Shown here: positions 31,722 to 40,042 of the stretch, in pieces
Layout of the letters: each line of letters begins with the position of its first letter
Numbering within the stretch: position 1 is the stretch's first letter
Source of the DNA: Methylobacterium sp. C25
Lineage (GTDB): Bacteria; Pseudomonadota; Alphaproteobacteria; Rhizobiales; Beijerinckiaceae
Reading direction: 5' to 3'
NCBI RefSeq assembly: GCF_021352225.1
Contig: NZ_JAAUVI010000002.1
Location: 310,001 to 374,000 of the forward strand
Length of the DNA stretch: 64,000 bases
The notes under the pieces: generated by a model
The model's input: the letters and a program-made list of their open reading frames with translations, nothing else
Told to the model about the DNA's origin: nothing
Database searches by the model: none
Translations under genes and position numbers: made by a program

Positions 31722-33212
31722 TCAGTCGGCTTCGGCGAGCAGGGCGAGGCGGCGCTCACCGGCGATCTTCAGGTCGGTCAAACCCGTCGGGTAGTCGCCC
31801 GTAAAGCAGTGATCGGTGAATTGCGGGCAGGCCTCGTTGCGACTCTCCTCGCCCATGGCGCGGTAGAGGCCGGGGATCGAGAGGAAGGCCAGCGAATCCG
31901 CGCCGATATAGTCGCGCATGCCCTCGAGGTCGTAGGTCGCCGCGAGCAGCTTCTCACGCTCCGGCGTGTCGATCCCGTAGAAATCGGGATGCGTGATCGG
32001 CGGCGAGGCGATCCGGAAATGCACTTCCTTGGCGCCGGCCTCGCGCATCATGCGCACGATCTTGATGGAGGTGGTGCCGCGCACGAGGCTGTCGTCGACG
32101 AGCACGATGCGCTTGCCCTCAACCGCGGCGCGGTTGGCCGAGTGCTTCATGCGCACCCCGAGCTCGCGCACGGTCTGGGTCGGCTGGATGAAGGTGCGCC
32201 CGACATAGTGGTTGCGGATGATGCCCATTTCGAAGGGCAGCCCGGTCTCCTGGGCGTAGCCCAGGGCGGCGGGCACGCCGGAATCCGGCACGGGAATGAC
32301 GATGTCGGCCTCGGCCGGCGCCTCGCGGGCGAGTTCCTTGCCGATATTCTTGCGGATCGCGTAGACGCTCTTGCCGTTCACCACCGAGTCCGGCCGGGCG
32401 AAGTAGATGTATTCGAAGATGCAGGGCCGCATCGGCTGCCGCTCAGCGAAGCGCATCGACTCGATGCCCTCCTCCGAAATCACCACGACCTCTCCGTTCT
32501 CGATGTCGCGCACGAAGCGGGCGCCGATGATGTCCAGCGCGCAGGTTTCCGAGGCGAGGATGTAGCGGCCGTCGAGTTCGCCCAGCACCAGCGGGCGGAT
32601 TCCGAGCGGATCGCGCGCACCGATCAGCTTCTTGTTGGTCAGCGCCACGATGGCGTAGGCGCCCTCGATCCGCTGCAGGGCATCCACGAAGCGCTCGATG
32701 ATGCGAGGTTTCCGGCTGCGTGCGGCGAGGTGCAGGATCACCTCGGTATCCGAGGTCGACTGCGTGATGGCGCCTTCGCTGACCAGCTCGCGGCGGATCG
32801 AGAGGGCGTTGGTCAAATTGCCGTTATGGGCCACCGCGAGCCCACCACTGGCCAGCTCCGCGAAGAGCGGCTGGACATTGCGGAGCACGGTCCCGCCCGT
32901 CGTCGAATAGCGGGTGTGGCCGATGGCGGCGCGGCCGCGCAGGCGCTCGATGGTGGCACGATCGGAGAAGTTGTCGCCGACGAGGCCCTGGCGGCGCTCG
33001 GAATGGAACACCAGCCCGTCGAAGGAGACGATGCCGGCCGCTTCCTGGCCGCGATGCTGCAGGGCGTGCAGGCCGAGGGCGACCACCGCCGAGGCATTCT
33101 CGTGGCCGTATATGCCGAAGACGCCGCACTCCTCGCGCAGCGTATCGCCATACTCGCCCAGCGGATCGCGATCGCTCTCCACGTCAGGGACGCTCACGCC
33201 GAGCTCAGGCAT
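31722..33212 (-). CDS. purF: Amidophosphoribosyltransferase
   Basis: The 496-residue enzyme of purine synthesis transfers glutamine amide nitrogen to PRPP, giving phosphoribosylamine. The nucleophilic Cys follows a short propeptide ([16 protein letters not shown]), as in the Bacillus-type enzyme. The glutaminase domain shows [30 protein letters not shown] and VAHNGNLTN. The PRTase domain shows [16 protein letters not shown] and the PRPP loop [13 protein letters not shown]. It is preceded by cvpA (102 bp) as in E. coli. Confidence 0.98.
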   Translation of the reverse strand: MPELGVSVPDVESDRDPLGEYGDTLREECGVFGIYGHENASAVVALGLHALQHRGQEAAGIVSFDGLVFHSERRQGLVGDNFSDRATIERLRGRAAIGHTRYSTTGGTVLRNVQPLFAELASGGLAVAHNGNLTNALSIRRELVSEGAITQSTSDTEVILHLAARSRKPRIIERFVDALQRIEGAYAIVALTNKKLIGARDPLGIRPLVLGELDGRYILASETCALDIIGARFVRDIENGEVVVISEEGIESMRFAERQPMRPCIFEYIYFARPDSVVNGKSVYAIRKNIGKELAREAPAEADIVIPVPDSGVPAALGYAQETGLPFEMGIIRNHYVGRTFIQPTQTVRELGVRMKHSANRAAVEGKRIVLVDDSLVRGTTSIKIVRMMREAGAKEVHFRIASPPITHPDFYGIDTPEREKLLAATYDLEGMRDYIGADSLAFLSIPGLYRAMGEESRNEACPQFTDHCFTGDYPTGLTDLKIAGERRLALLAEAD

Positions 33213-33314
33213 GCCGATACCGAATCCTCGTTGCCGGAACCGGGCTCCGGACGCTCTTGGAAAACCGCTACTTAGTCGGCCTTGCCGCCGTAACCAAGAA
33301 CGGTTCCACGCAGA

Positions 33315-33926
33315 TCAGCGTCCCGATGCCGGCGTGGCCGGCTGTGCATCGCTGCGCTTCTGGCCACCGACATCGGTTTCAGCCGGCGGCTCAACCGGCT
33401 CGCCGGTGCCGTCGCCCTTCGGCTTGCGCAGATTCTTCAGGAATCCCTCGGGGTTTGCCGGAAGCTGAGCGACTAGGGCATCTCCGGATTTCTCGAGATA
33501 CGGCTTGCTCTTCGCCTGCGCAGCCCATTCCGGCATCTTACCCTGGACGAGCCAGGCCAGGAACACCCAGCCGATCACGCAGATCAAGAAGCCGCGCGCA
33601 GCGCCGAAGATGAAGCCGAGGGAGCGGTCGACCGCGCCGATGCGCGAATCGAGCACGATGTCGGAGATCTTCACGGTGATGATCGACACCACGATCAGAG
33701 TCCCGAGGAAGATCGCGGCGATCGAGGCAACGAGCGCGACGGTGTCGCTGGAGACGTGCTGCTTTACCGTAGGCAGCAACATCGGGTGCAGCGTCCAGGC
33801 GACCGCGGCGGCCACCACCCAGGCCACGATGGCGAGCACCTCGCGGGTGACGCCGCGAACGGCGGCCAGAAGTGCGGAGATCATCACGATGCCGAGCACC
33901 ACGAGATCGAGGATCGAAAACGGCAT
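33315..33926 (-). CDS. cvpA: CvpA family membrane protein
   Basis: The 203-residue protein starts at ATG 33926 (MPFSILDLVVLGIVMISALLAAVRGVTREVLAIVAWVVAAAVAW). Four hydrophobic segments and the RGVTREVL motif are characteristic of CvpA (colicin V production/biofilm-associated inner-membrane protein). The C-terminal 50 residues are hydrophilic and Pro/Glu/Lys-rich. Position upstream of purF on the same strand repeats the enterobacterial cvpA-purF order. Confidence 0.92.
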   Translation of the reverse strand: MPFSILDLVVLGIVMISALLAAVRGVTREVLAIVAWVVAAAVAWTLHPMLLPTVKQHVSSDTVALVASIAAIFLGTLIVVSIITVKISDIVLDSRIGAVDRSLGFIFGAARGFLICVIGWVFLAWLVQGKMPEWAAQAKSKPYLEKSGDALVAQLPANPEGFLKNLRKPKGDGTGEPVEPPAETDVGGQKRSDAQPATPASGR

Positions 33927-34112
33927 CGCTGTCGGCAATCGTGGGGGCTGAGGAAGGCACGACGACATCGGCCAAACCGGTTCCCCCAGAACCGCAGGCC
34001 GTCGTCTCTTGGTTACCGAATATACCCCGCCGAACCTCGGCCGTCACCCGCCGCAGGGCCGAAACACGGTTCGTAATGGCCGACCGACCGTGCGACGCGG
34101 CACGTCATCGCC

Positions 34113-34150
34113 AAAAAAAAGACGCCGCCCCGTATGGAGCGGCGTCTTTT
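34113..34150 (-). terminator. Bidirectional-type terminator downstream of rpmG
   Basis: GACGCCGC (34121-34128) pairs with GCGGCGTC (34139-34146) around a 10-nt loop. An 8-A run precedes it (8 T on the minus strand, after rpmG) and TTTT follows. It most strongly terminates the leftward rpmG transcript. Confidence 0.88.
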
Positions 34151-34218
34151 CCGAAGAGTGTTTGGGGCGTCTCGCGTGCGGGGAGACGCCGAAGCACTCA
34201 GATCAAGCCGGCGACGCC

Positions 34219-34386
34219 TTACTTGATCTTGGTCTCCTTGAACTCGACGTGCTTGCGAGCGACCGGGTCATACTTGCGCATGGTCAGCTTCTCGGTCTGG
34301 GTGCGCGAGTTCTTCTTGGTCACGTAGAAGTAACCGGTGTCGGCGGTGGAGATCAGCTTGATCTTGACGGTGACGGCCTTGGCCAT
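34219..34386 (-). CDS. rpmG: 50S ribosomal protein L33
   Basis: The 55-residue basic protein [20 protein letters not shown]... carries the L33 signature ([21 protein letters not shown]). It is the Cys-free form, lacking the zinc-binding CxxC pairs. GGAGCG lies upstream of ATG 34386. It is transcribed alone with a strong terminator 69 bp downstream. Confidence 0.98.
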   Translation of the reverse strand: MAKAVTVKIKLISTADTGYFYVTKKNSRTQTEKLTMRKYDPVARKHVEFKETKIK

Positions 34387-34625
34387 GGCGCGGCGCTCCT
34401 GAAGCGGTGTGACGGGGCATTCCGCTCGGGCGAAACGCAAAAGGCCGGGCGAAACCCCGGCCGAATTCGGCGCGGTCAATGCCCGATCGGGCCACGTCCG
34501 TCAAGGCTCACGGCGCTACACTGGCCACCTACTCGACCGATGGCGTCGACCGACTTGCACATTATTGTAATTCGCGTTCTGTCGTCGTGACGCTTGCCGA
34601 TCTGCTCACGCGAGAGAGGGGCTGC

Positions 34626-35240
34626 ATGTCCTCGTCCGACCGCTCGCTTTCGATCACCCCCGAACTCACGCCGATGATCCCGCGCTACAGCGCGACGGCG
34701 CAGGTCCTGCACTGGCTAACCTCAGCCCTGGTCGTCGCAGTGCTGCCGCTGGCCTGGGTTGCCGCGAGCCTCGCGCGGGAGGAGCCGGCCAAGCCGGTGC
34801 TCTTCACCTTCCATAAGTCGGTCGGCCTGACGATCCTTGCTTTGGTGGTGGTCCGGATCCTGTGGCGGATCGTCAATCCACCGCCGCCGGAGGTCACGGA
34901 ACCGCATGGCCTCGCGCTCATCGCGAAGGCGAGCCATTGGCTGCTCTATGCGGTCTTCCTGATCATGCCGGTCACCGGCTTCCTGCTCAGCGCCTTTAAC
35001 GGCAACGCGACCCAGTTCTTCTACCTATTCCCGATCCCGGGGTTCGAGAAGAACAAGGAGCTTCACGAGGCCTTCGAGACGGCTCATCTCGTCGGACAGT
35101 GGGCGGTCTACCTCCTGGTCGGACTCCACATAGTGGCGACGGCCTGGCACGTTGCGATCCGCCGGGATTACGTGCTCGACCGGATGCTGCCCCGGCAGAA
35201 TCCCGATCGGCTGCTGAAGCCTCACCCCCGTGGCGGATAG
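34626..35240 (+). CDS. Cytochrome b561-type membrane protein
   Basis: The 204-residue protein starts at ATG 34626 with GAGAGAGGGG upstream. Four transmembrane helices carry the heme-ligand His residues expected for the bacterial cytochrome b561 (CybB-like) family: [16 protein letters not shown] (helix 1), [20 protein letters not shown] (helix 2), [18 protein letters not shown] (helix 3) and [25 protein letters not shown] (helix 4). It probably transfers electrons between quinone and periplasmic acceptors. The stop overlaps the convergent panB stop by 19 bp. Confidence 0.93.
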   Translation: MSSSDRSLSITPELTPMIPRYSATAQVLHWLTSALVVAVLPLAWVAASLAREEPAKPVLFTFHKSVGLTILALVVVRILWRIVNPPPPEVTEPHGLALIAKASHWLLYAVFLIMPVTGFLLSAFNGNATQFFYLFPIPGFEKNKELHEAFETAHLVGQWAVYLLVGLHIVATAWHVAIRRDYVLDRMLPRQNPDRLLKPHPRGG

Positions 35241-36049
35241 GTGTGCTCGATAGCCGGGAAGCGGCCTTCGCGGACCTCGTCGGCGTAGCCTTTGACGGCC
35301 TCTTCGATATGGGCGCGCAGCGAGCCGTAGCTCTTCACGAACTTCGGTGCGCGGTCTGACAGACCGAGCATGTCCTCAAGCACGAGGATCTGGCCGTCGC
35401 ATTCCACGGTGGCGCCGATTCCGATGGTGAGCGCCGTAACATCCGTTGACCGACAGATCGCGCGCGCCACCGGTTCGACGATGCCCTCCATCACGATGGC
35501 GAAGGCGCCTGCCCGGCTAATCGCCACGGCATCTGCCATCAAGGCCTTCTCGCTTTCGGCCGAATGGCCCTGCACCCGAAACCCACCCATCGTGTTCACC
35601 GATTGCGGGGTGAGGCCAATATGGCCCATCACCGGCACGCCACGCTCGACGAGGAAGCCCACGGTCTCGGCGAACTTTGCGCCGCCCTCCATCTTGATGG
35701 CGCCAGCACCGGTCTCTTTGAGCACGCGGGAAGCCGTGAGAAAGGCCTGCTCCTTACTCGCCTCGTAGGAGCCGAAGGGCAGGTCGACGACGACCAGCGC
35801 CCGGGTGGTTCCGCGCATCACCGCCTGGGCCTGCACGATCATCATCTCCACCGTGACTGGCAGGGTCGACTCCATGCCGTGCATCACCATGCCGAGAGAA
35901 TCGCCGACGAGGATGAAGTCGCAATAGGCGTCGAGGATGCTCGCCGTGTGAGCATGGTAGGCGGTGAGCGAGATGATCTTGCGCCCTTCGGCCTTGCATC
36001 GCGCGAGATCGACGGCTCGGAGGCGCCGTGACTGGACGACCTGCGACAT
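35222..36049 (-). CDS. panB: 3-methyl-2-oxobutanoate hydroxymethyltransferase (ketopantoate hydroxymethyltransferase)
   Basis: The 275-residue enzyme of pantothenate synthesis transfers a hydroxymethyl group from methylene-tetrahydrofolate to 2-oxoisovalerate. Signatures are [33 protein letters not shown], the [13 protein letters not shown] strand, [31 protein letters not shown], and the catalytic-Glu region [11 protein letters not shown]. The start at ATG 36049 was chosen because the upstream extension is not PanB-like. The ribosome-binding site is weak. No panC is adjacent. Confidence 0.97.
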   Translation of the reverse strand: MSQVVQSRRLRAVDLARCKAEGRKIISLTAYHAHTASILDAYCDFILVGDSLGMVMHGMESTLPVTVEMMIVQAQAVMRGTTRALVVVDLPFGSYEASKEQAFLTASRVLKETGAGAIKMEGGAKFAETVGFLVERGVPVMGHIGLTPQSVNTMGGFRVQGHSAESEKALMADAVAISRAGAFAIVMEGIVEPVARAICRSTDVTALTIGIGATVECDGQILVLEDMLGLSDRAPKFVKSYGSLRAHIEEAVKGYADEVREGRFPAIEHTYPPRG

Positions 36050-36412
36050 GTTTTCTTGCCTCGATCCGTTGGCCCTGCGGCGACGCGTGCCCGCGCTGCA
36101 AAGGGCAGCAGCATACACGCACATTCGCGGCATAGCGCGCGCCGCGTGTTCGATCCAATCAGGACTATCGTTGAGGAGAGAAGCAGCCCGGAGAGGTCTG
36201 CATCACATGCGTGGTACGGTAACCCGTCCCGCTTGCCCTTGTTCGGGCGTTTCCTCCCTGGACTTCGAGCCGTCTCCGGGCGTGCCTTTTTTCCGCCACA
36301 TCCCGACGGGTGTCAACAGCCGTATTCGCCTCGATGCAATTGAATTCGCTGAATTTTTGGGCGCGGCTCAGCATCTGCCTCAAGGCTAGGCGGATACCCG
36401 CGAGGATTGCAA
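36050..36412. other. Intergenic region between panB and the thioredoxin-like gene
   Basis: These 363 bp carry no supported gene on either strand. They should contain the panB promoter and the end of the relay operon transcript. No clear Rho-independent terminator, riboswitch fold or palindromic operator was recognised. Confidence 0.4.
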
Positions 36413-36799
36413 CTAGAGGGTCTTTTCAAGGAAGGATTCGATCCACTCCGGTTGTGTCTCCCCAACCGAACGACCGACTTCGTCCTTGCCCTTGAAGGCG
36501 ATCAGGGTGCTTTGGCTGCGCGCGTTGAAGCGGCGGACCAATGCCTTCTGCGTGTCGAAGTCGATCTCGAAGATCGCGAGGTCGGAGAAGCGTGGGCCCG
36601 TGCCGAGTTTCAGCAAAATAGGCTTTTGAACTTTGCAGATCGGGCACCACGGGGCTGAGATCGTCACCAGAACCGGTCTGCCGGCCTTCTGAGCTGCATC
36701 GAAGGCGGCTTCGTCGAAGGGTGCCGGCGCCGCCGCGAAAGCCGCCGAGCCGCCAAGGATCAAGGCCGAGGCGGCGAGAAGGCTACGGCGCGTGACCAT
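36413..36799 (-). CDS. Exported thioredoxin-fold protein (WCPIC active site)
   Basis: The 128-residue protein has an N-terminal export signal starting VTRRSLLAASALILGGSAAFAAAPA, resembling a short Tat-type (RR) signal. A thioredoxin fold follows with the active-site motif APWCPICKVQKPIL (CxxC). The DFDTQKALVRRFNARSQSTLIAFKG segment includes the core strand, but the usual cis-Pro is replaced near STLIAF. It is the last gene of the quinoprotein relay operon, 22 bp after the rhodanese-like gene, and probably keeps the periplasmic carrier or CxxxCW protein reduced. Confidence 0.9.
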   Translation of the reverse strand: MVTRRSLLAASALILGGSAAFAAAPAPFDEAAFDAAQKAGRPVLVTISAPWCPICKVQKPILLKLGTGPRFSDLAIFEIDFDTQKALVRRFNARSQSTLIAFKGKDEVGRSVGETQPEWIESFLEKTL

Positions 36800-36821
36800 C
36801 GATCCAGTCCCTTCTTACGTA

Positions 36822-37442
36822 TCAGTGCTGTGGCGCGACCGGCGGAGGAGCCTTCTCCTTGGTGGACGCCGTCCAGGCCTTGTCCGCTTCGACAACGCTC
36901 GTGTCATGGGTGTCCTGCCAGCCTTCGACGCCGAGCGGCCACCAGTAAATGCGGCTGTAACCGGCGCCAATTAGCCGCTTGCCCGCATTCCAGCTCCCCC
37001 AGCATTCCGGCCGGCAGAAGGTGACGATTGGCTTCGACTTGTCGCCGCCGGTCAACTCCTCGATGCGTTTGAAGAAGGCTGCCTGTTGCTCGGGCGTGAG
37101 AGGCACGACCCCGGCTCCTGGCAACCAAACCGCGCCGGGGATCGAGCGGTGGGAGGGCAACCAGAGCGTGCCCGGCGGCAGGCCTTCCGGCTTGCGATCG
37201 GCGAGCACGACGTCGAGCAGGAGCGGCTTGTCGTTCGCGATGAGCTTGTCGAGGCCAGCGAGGTTCACCACCGTCGCGCCCTTGAGCGTCTCCGGTGTGT
37301 ATCCATGCTGCGGCCCGTCGTAGAGGTCTTGCGGCTCCGGTACGTTCACCGGAGAGTCCGCCGGAGCGGCCGCCACGAGCAGCCCTGCAAGAGTTGCAAG
37401 CACGGTCACTCCGACGGCACGCCTCAAGTCGGTGCGAGCCAT
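36822..37442 (-). CDS. PQQ-dependent catabolism-associated CxxxCW-motif protein (rhodanese-like)
   Basis: The 206-residue exported protein (signal MARTDLRRAVGVTVLATLAGLLVAAAPA) resembles the family named for a CXXCW motif that co-occurs with quinoprotein dehydrogenases. The Cys-rich loop is FCRPECWGSWNAGKRLIGAGYSRIYWWPLGVEGW, containing Cys-x3-Cys-Trp at the rhodanese active-site position. The LLLDVVLADRKPEGLPPGTLWLPSHRSIPGAVWLP region is rhodanese-like. It is separated by 7 bp from the SoxYZ-like gene upstream. It likely handles a sulfur- or thiol-bound intermediate in the periplasm. Confidence 0.88.
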   Translation of the reverse strand: MARTDLRRAVGVTVLATLAGLLVAAAPADSPVNVPEPQDLYDGPQHGYTPETLKGATVVNLAGLDKLIANDKPLLLDVVLADRKPEGLPPGTLWLPSHRSIPGAVWLPGAGVVPLTPEQQAAFFKRIEELTGGDKSKPIVTFCRPECWGSWNAGKRLIGAGYSRIYWWPLGVEGWQDTHDTSVVEADKAWTASTKEKAPPPVAPQH

Positions 37443-37449
37443 CGTCCGC

Positions 37450-38265
37450 TCAGTTGCTCGGTGACGGAGCCTGGAAGGTGTGCTCCCACTTGCCGTCCTG
37501 GTTGTCGGAGGCGACGACCTTGATCGGTCCCTTACCCTCCGGCTTGAAGCCGAAGTTGATCACGGGGTTCGACGAGATCGATATGTCGCCGTCCATGTGG
37601 AAGATCAGCTTGTCGCCGTAGGACACGTCGAGCTTCTGGATGAACCGTGCCGGCGTGTAGTCGCGTGACACCTGATTCATCTGCATCCCCGAAAAGTTCG
37701 GATGGCGGATCATCAGAGTCGCCTCGGCCGGCTTGCCGGCGCCCATTTCGCCGAACTTCATCCGCATCTCGCCCATGCCCTTCATGGCCTCCTCGTCGCT
37801 CATGCCCATCGGGGCCGAGCAACCACCGGAAGCCTTCACGAAGCTCACGGACTCGTAGAACTTCCCGTCCGTCGTCTCGGTGACGGCGTGGACGTTGGTA
37901 TAGTTGTTGACACGCACCCGCAGCTTGACCTCGCCCGGATCGGCAGCTGGACCAAAGGTGAAGTGAGCGGCGTAAGGCGTCGGGTTGTCGTCGATGACGA
38001 GCGACAGGCTCTTCACCTTGTCTTTCTGCGGCATGGTTAAAGTGATCGGAACCAACGCTGCATCGTCCGCGCGCTTGGGCGCGTCGATCTTCACCATCGC
38101 ATCGCTCGGCTCGATGGTCTTGCCCGCGAAGAGCTCCTTCTTGAGATCGTTCCAGCGCTCCGCGCGCTCCTGATCGGTATCTGAAGCACCGGCGGCATAA
38201 GCCATTTCGGTAGTCAGCGCCGACGCCGAGAGCGAAAGGCCGAGGGCTACGATCAAGGCTTTCAT
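37450..38265 (-). CDS. Quinoprotein dehydrogenase-associated SoxYZ-like carrier
   Basis: The 271-residue exported protein starts at ATG 38265 with a strong AGGAGG site (signal MKALIVALGLSLSASALTTEMAYA). It fuses a SoxY-like domain (about 35-150, ending in the carrier motif SGGCSAP with the substrate-carrying Cys) and a SoxZ-like domain (about 160-271: TLMIRHPNFSGMQMNQVSRDYTPARFIQKLDVSYGDKLIF). In sulfur oxidation SoxYZ carries covalent intermediates on that Cys. The fused relatives occur with PQQ dehydrogenases, where the carried group is unknown. Confidence 0.93.
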   Translation of the reverse strand: MKALIVALGLSLSASALTTEMAYAAGASDTDQERAERWNDLKKELFAGKTIEPSDAMVKIDAPKRADDAALVPITLTMPQKDKVKSLSLVIDDNPTPYAAHFTFGPAADPGEVKLRVRVNNYTNVHAVTETTDGKFYESVSFVKASGGCSAPMGMSDEEAMKGMGEMRMKFGEMGAGKPAEATLMIRHPNFSGMQMNQVSRDYTPARFIQKLDVSYGDKLIFHMDGDISISSNPVINFGFKPEGKGPIKVVASDNQDGKWEHTFQAPSPSN

Positions 38266-38336
38266 GGCTTCCTCCTGATTGTTAACGGATTTAGCGCGCT
38301 TGCCGATCCGTGGATACGTGTTCGCTGCGCGGGGGA

Positions 38337-39269
38337 TCACTCCCACTCCAGCTCCTTGTAGGCCTGGGTGACGTTTCGCGGATTGTAGGCGTCGAACAGG
38401 ACCCACTTGTCTCGCTCATCCTGCGCAACGGTCTTCGTCGCTTTCTCGATGGAGACACTCGACGCGACTGCCTTGCGCGTCTGATCGCGCAGAGCGGTGA
38501 GGTAGCGGGTGATGTTGGCGAGTGCCGGTTCGAGATCGACGGTGGTCGGACCATGGCCGGGCACAGCGCGCTTTGCGCCGAACGTCTTCAGCCGGTCGAT
38601 CTCCTTGAGCCAGCCGAGAAGGCTGCCGTCGAGCGAGGGGATGCGATGGACGAACAAGAGATCGGCCGGAAACAACAGGCCGCTCTCGGAGTCCAGCATC
38701 GAGAGATCGCAGTTGGTATGTGCCGTTCCGTGTGCGGTGAAGCTGAGTTTCCGTCCGCCGAGGTCGATTTCCGCGGCATCCCTCACTTCCATCGTCGGAT
38801 AGACCACGCTGCCCGCCTTCTCGGCGCCGAGAATGTCTTCGAGCCGCTTACGGTAGAAGTCGCCGCGGGACTCGAGTGCCTCGCGTAAGGCGTGGTGACC
38901 GATGAAGATCGGCTTGTCTTCGCTGAAGGCCGAGGCACCAAAGCAGTGGTCCGGATGGACGTGGGTCAGCACGACGTGGCTGATCGGCTTCTCGGTGCGT
39001 TTCCGGATTTCGCTGCGGAGCCAGGCACCATCAGCGCGACTGCCCCCCGATTCCGTGACAAGCACCGAGTCGCGGCCGACGATGAAGCCGATATTGGCAA
39101 TGGCGTCCGCATTGTCGGCGCTCGCTTCGCCGTCAATGCCGCGGCGAACGAATATGCCCGGCCCAACTTCGTCGAACCTGAACGCTTCGGCCGAGCGCCC
39201 GAGGGTCGGAAGGCAGCAGAGGCAGAGGCCACCGAATACGGCCTCGCGGCGGCTGGCGCGCCAACTCAT
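38337..39269 (-). CDS. Quinoprotein relay system zinc metallohydrolase (SoxH-like MBL fold)
   Basis: The 310-residue protein starts at ATG 39269 behind GAAGGTC, with a signal-like N-terminus (MSWRASRREAVFGGLCLCCLPTLGRS). The metallo-beta-lactamase fold is shown by the zinc motif THVHPDHCFG, the AHGTAHTNCDLSML segment and the late AVPGHGPTTVDLEPAL. It matches the SoxH-related metallohydrolase family found with PQQ dehydrogenases and SoxYZ-like carriers, which presumably hydrolyses the carrier-bound intermediate. It is first in the relay operon, divergent from the TetR gene, with an inverted-repeat operator upstream. Confidence 0.9.
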   Translation of the reverse strand: MSWRASRREAVFGGLCLCCLPTLGRSAEAFRFDEVGPGIFVRRGIDGEASADNADAIANIGFIVGRDSVLVTESGGSRADGAWLRSEIRKRTEKPISHVVLTHVHPDHCFGASAFSEDKPIFIGHHALREALESRGDFYRKRLEDILGAEKAGSVVYPTMEVRDAAEIDLGGRKLSFTAHGTAHTNCDLSMLDSESGLLFPADLLFVHRIPSLDGSLLGWLKEIDRLKTFGAKRAVPGHGPTTVDLEPALANITRYLTALRDQTRKAVASSVSIEKATKTVAQDERDKWVLFDAYNPRNVTQAYKELEWE

Positions 39270-39356
39270 CGCGTGACCTTCTCGGTTATCGCGACGCAGA
39301 GAGTCGATCCGCCTGGCGCGGGAACGCTCATTCGCAATTTCCTCCATCTTGTCTTT

Positions 39357-39374
39357 CTACCATTTAGTAGGTAG
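39357..39374. promoter_or_regulatory. Inverted repeat CTACC-N8-GGTAG, candidate TetR operator
   Basis: CTACC (39357-39361) and GGTAG (39370-39374) flank ATTTAGTA in the divergent region between the metallohydrolase and tetR genes. Position and size fit a TetR-family operator controlling both directions. Confidence 0.5.
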
Positions 39375-39457
39375 TCAGAGATTAGGTCAAGATCCGCGAC
39401 AAACATTCGGGTATGATCGGCAATGGCCGTGATCCCGTTAGGCACAGACGACGGGCG

Positions 39458-40042
39458 ATGAGGGACACACGCAGCGAATTGCTGATGCAGGCCGAGGTGC
39501 TCGTAAGGGGCCGCGGGTATTCTGGCTTCAGCTATGCCGACCTCGCGGAAGCTGTCGGCATCCGCAAGGCAAGCATTCACCACCATTTCCGCACGAAGGA
39601 GGATCTCGCGATCGCTCTCGTGGCGGCCTATGACGCGCGCTACGACGACGCGCTCGCGGCGATTCTCGAGCAGACCTCTGATGGAGCCGCCCGGATCGAA
39701 GCTTATGGCCGGCTCTATCTCTCCGGTGTCGAGCAGGGCCTGGGTTGTCTCTGCGCCGCCCTCGCCGTGGAACTCGTCACGCTCCCGGAGGCCTTGCGCC
39801 GGGACATTGCCCGTTTCTTCGACAAGCACATTGCCTGGCTGGAGCGCATCCTGGCTGACGGTGTTTCAGACGGAAGTATCCGGGCGAGCGTCGAGCCTGC
39901 CGATTCCGCCCGCATGGTGGTGGCGACGCTGGAGGGCGCGTTGCTGCTGGAGCGCCTGCTTGCAGGCGCGGAAGGTTTTTCGAGCAGTTTGAGGGCGCTT
40001 GCGGGTAGTCTCAGACCAACCGCTTCACAGGAAGGGTGCTAG
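39458..40042 (+). CDS. TetR family transcriptional regulator
   Basis: The 194-residue protein starts at ATG 39458 (an in-frame ATG at 39413 is possible). The HTH is RDTRSELLMQAEVLVRGRGYSGFSYADLAEAVGIRKASIHHHFRTKEDLAIALV. The C-terminal ligand domain has no recognisable ligand. It is divergent from the quinoprotein relay operon with an inverted repeat between, so it most likely represses that operon. Its 3' end overlaps the convergent outer-membrane factor gene by 18 bp. Confidence 0.93.
   Translation: MRDTRSELLMQAEVLVRGRGYSGFSYADLAEAVGIRKASIHHHFRTKEDLAIALVAAYDARYDDALAAILEQTSDGAARIEAYGRLYLSGVEQGLGCLCAALAVELVTLPEALRRDIARFFDKHIAWLERILADGVSDGSIRASVEPADSARMVVATLEGALLLERLLAGAEGFSSSLRALAGSLRPTASQEGC

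Noticed and set aside
31506..33275. 589-codon open frame antisense to purF and the SDR gene
   Set aside because: purF is unambiguous on the minus strand; the plus frame shows no domain.
36050..36412. Riboswitch or small gene upstream of panB
   Set aside because: Short ORFs lack ribosome-binding sites and motifs; no recognisable aptamer fold.
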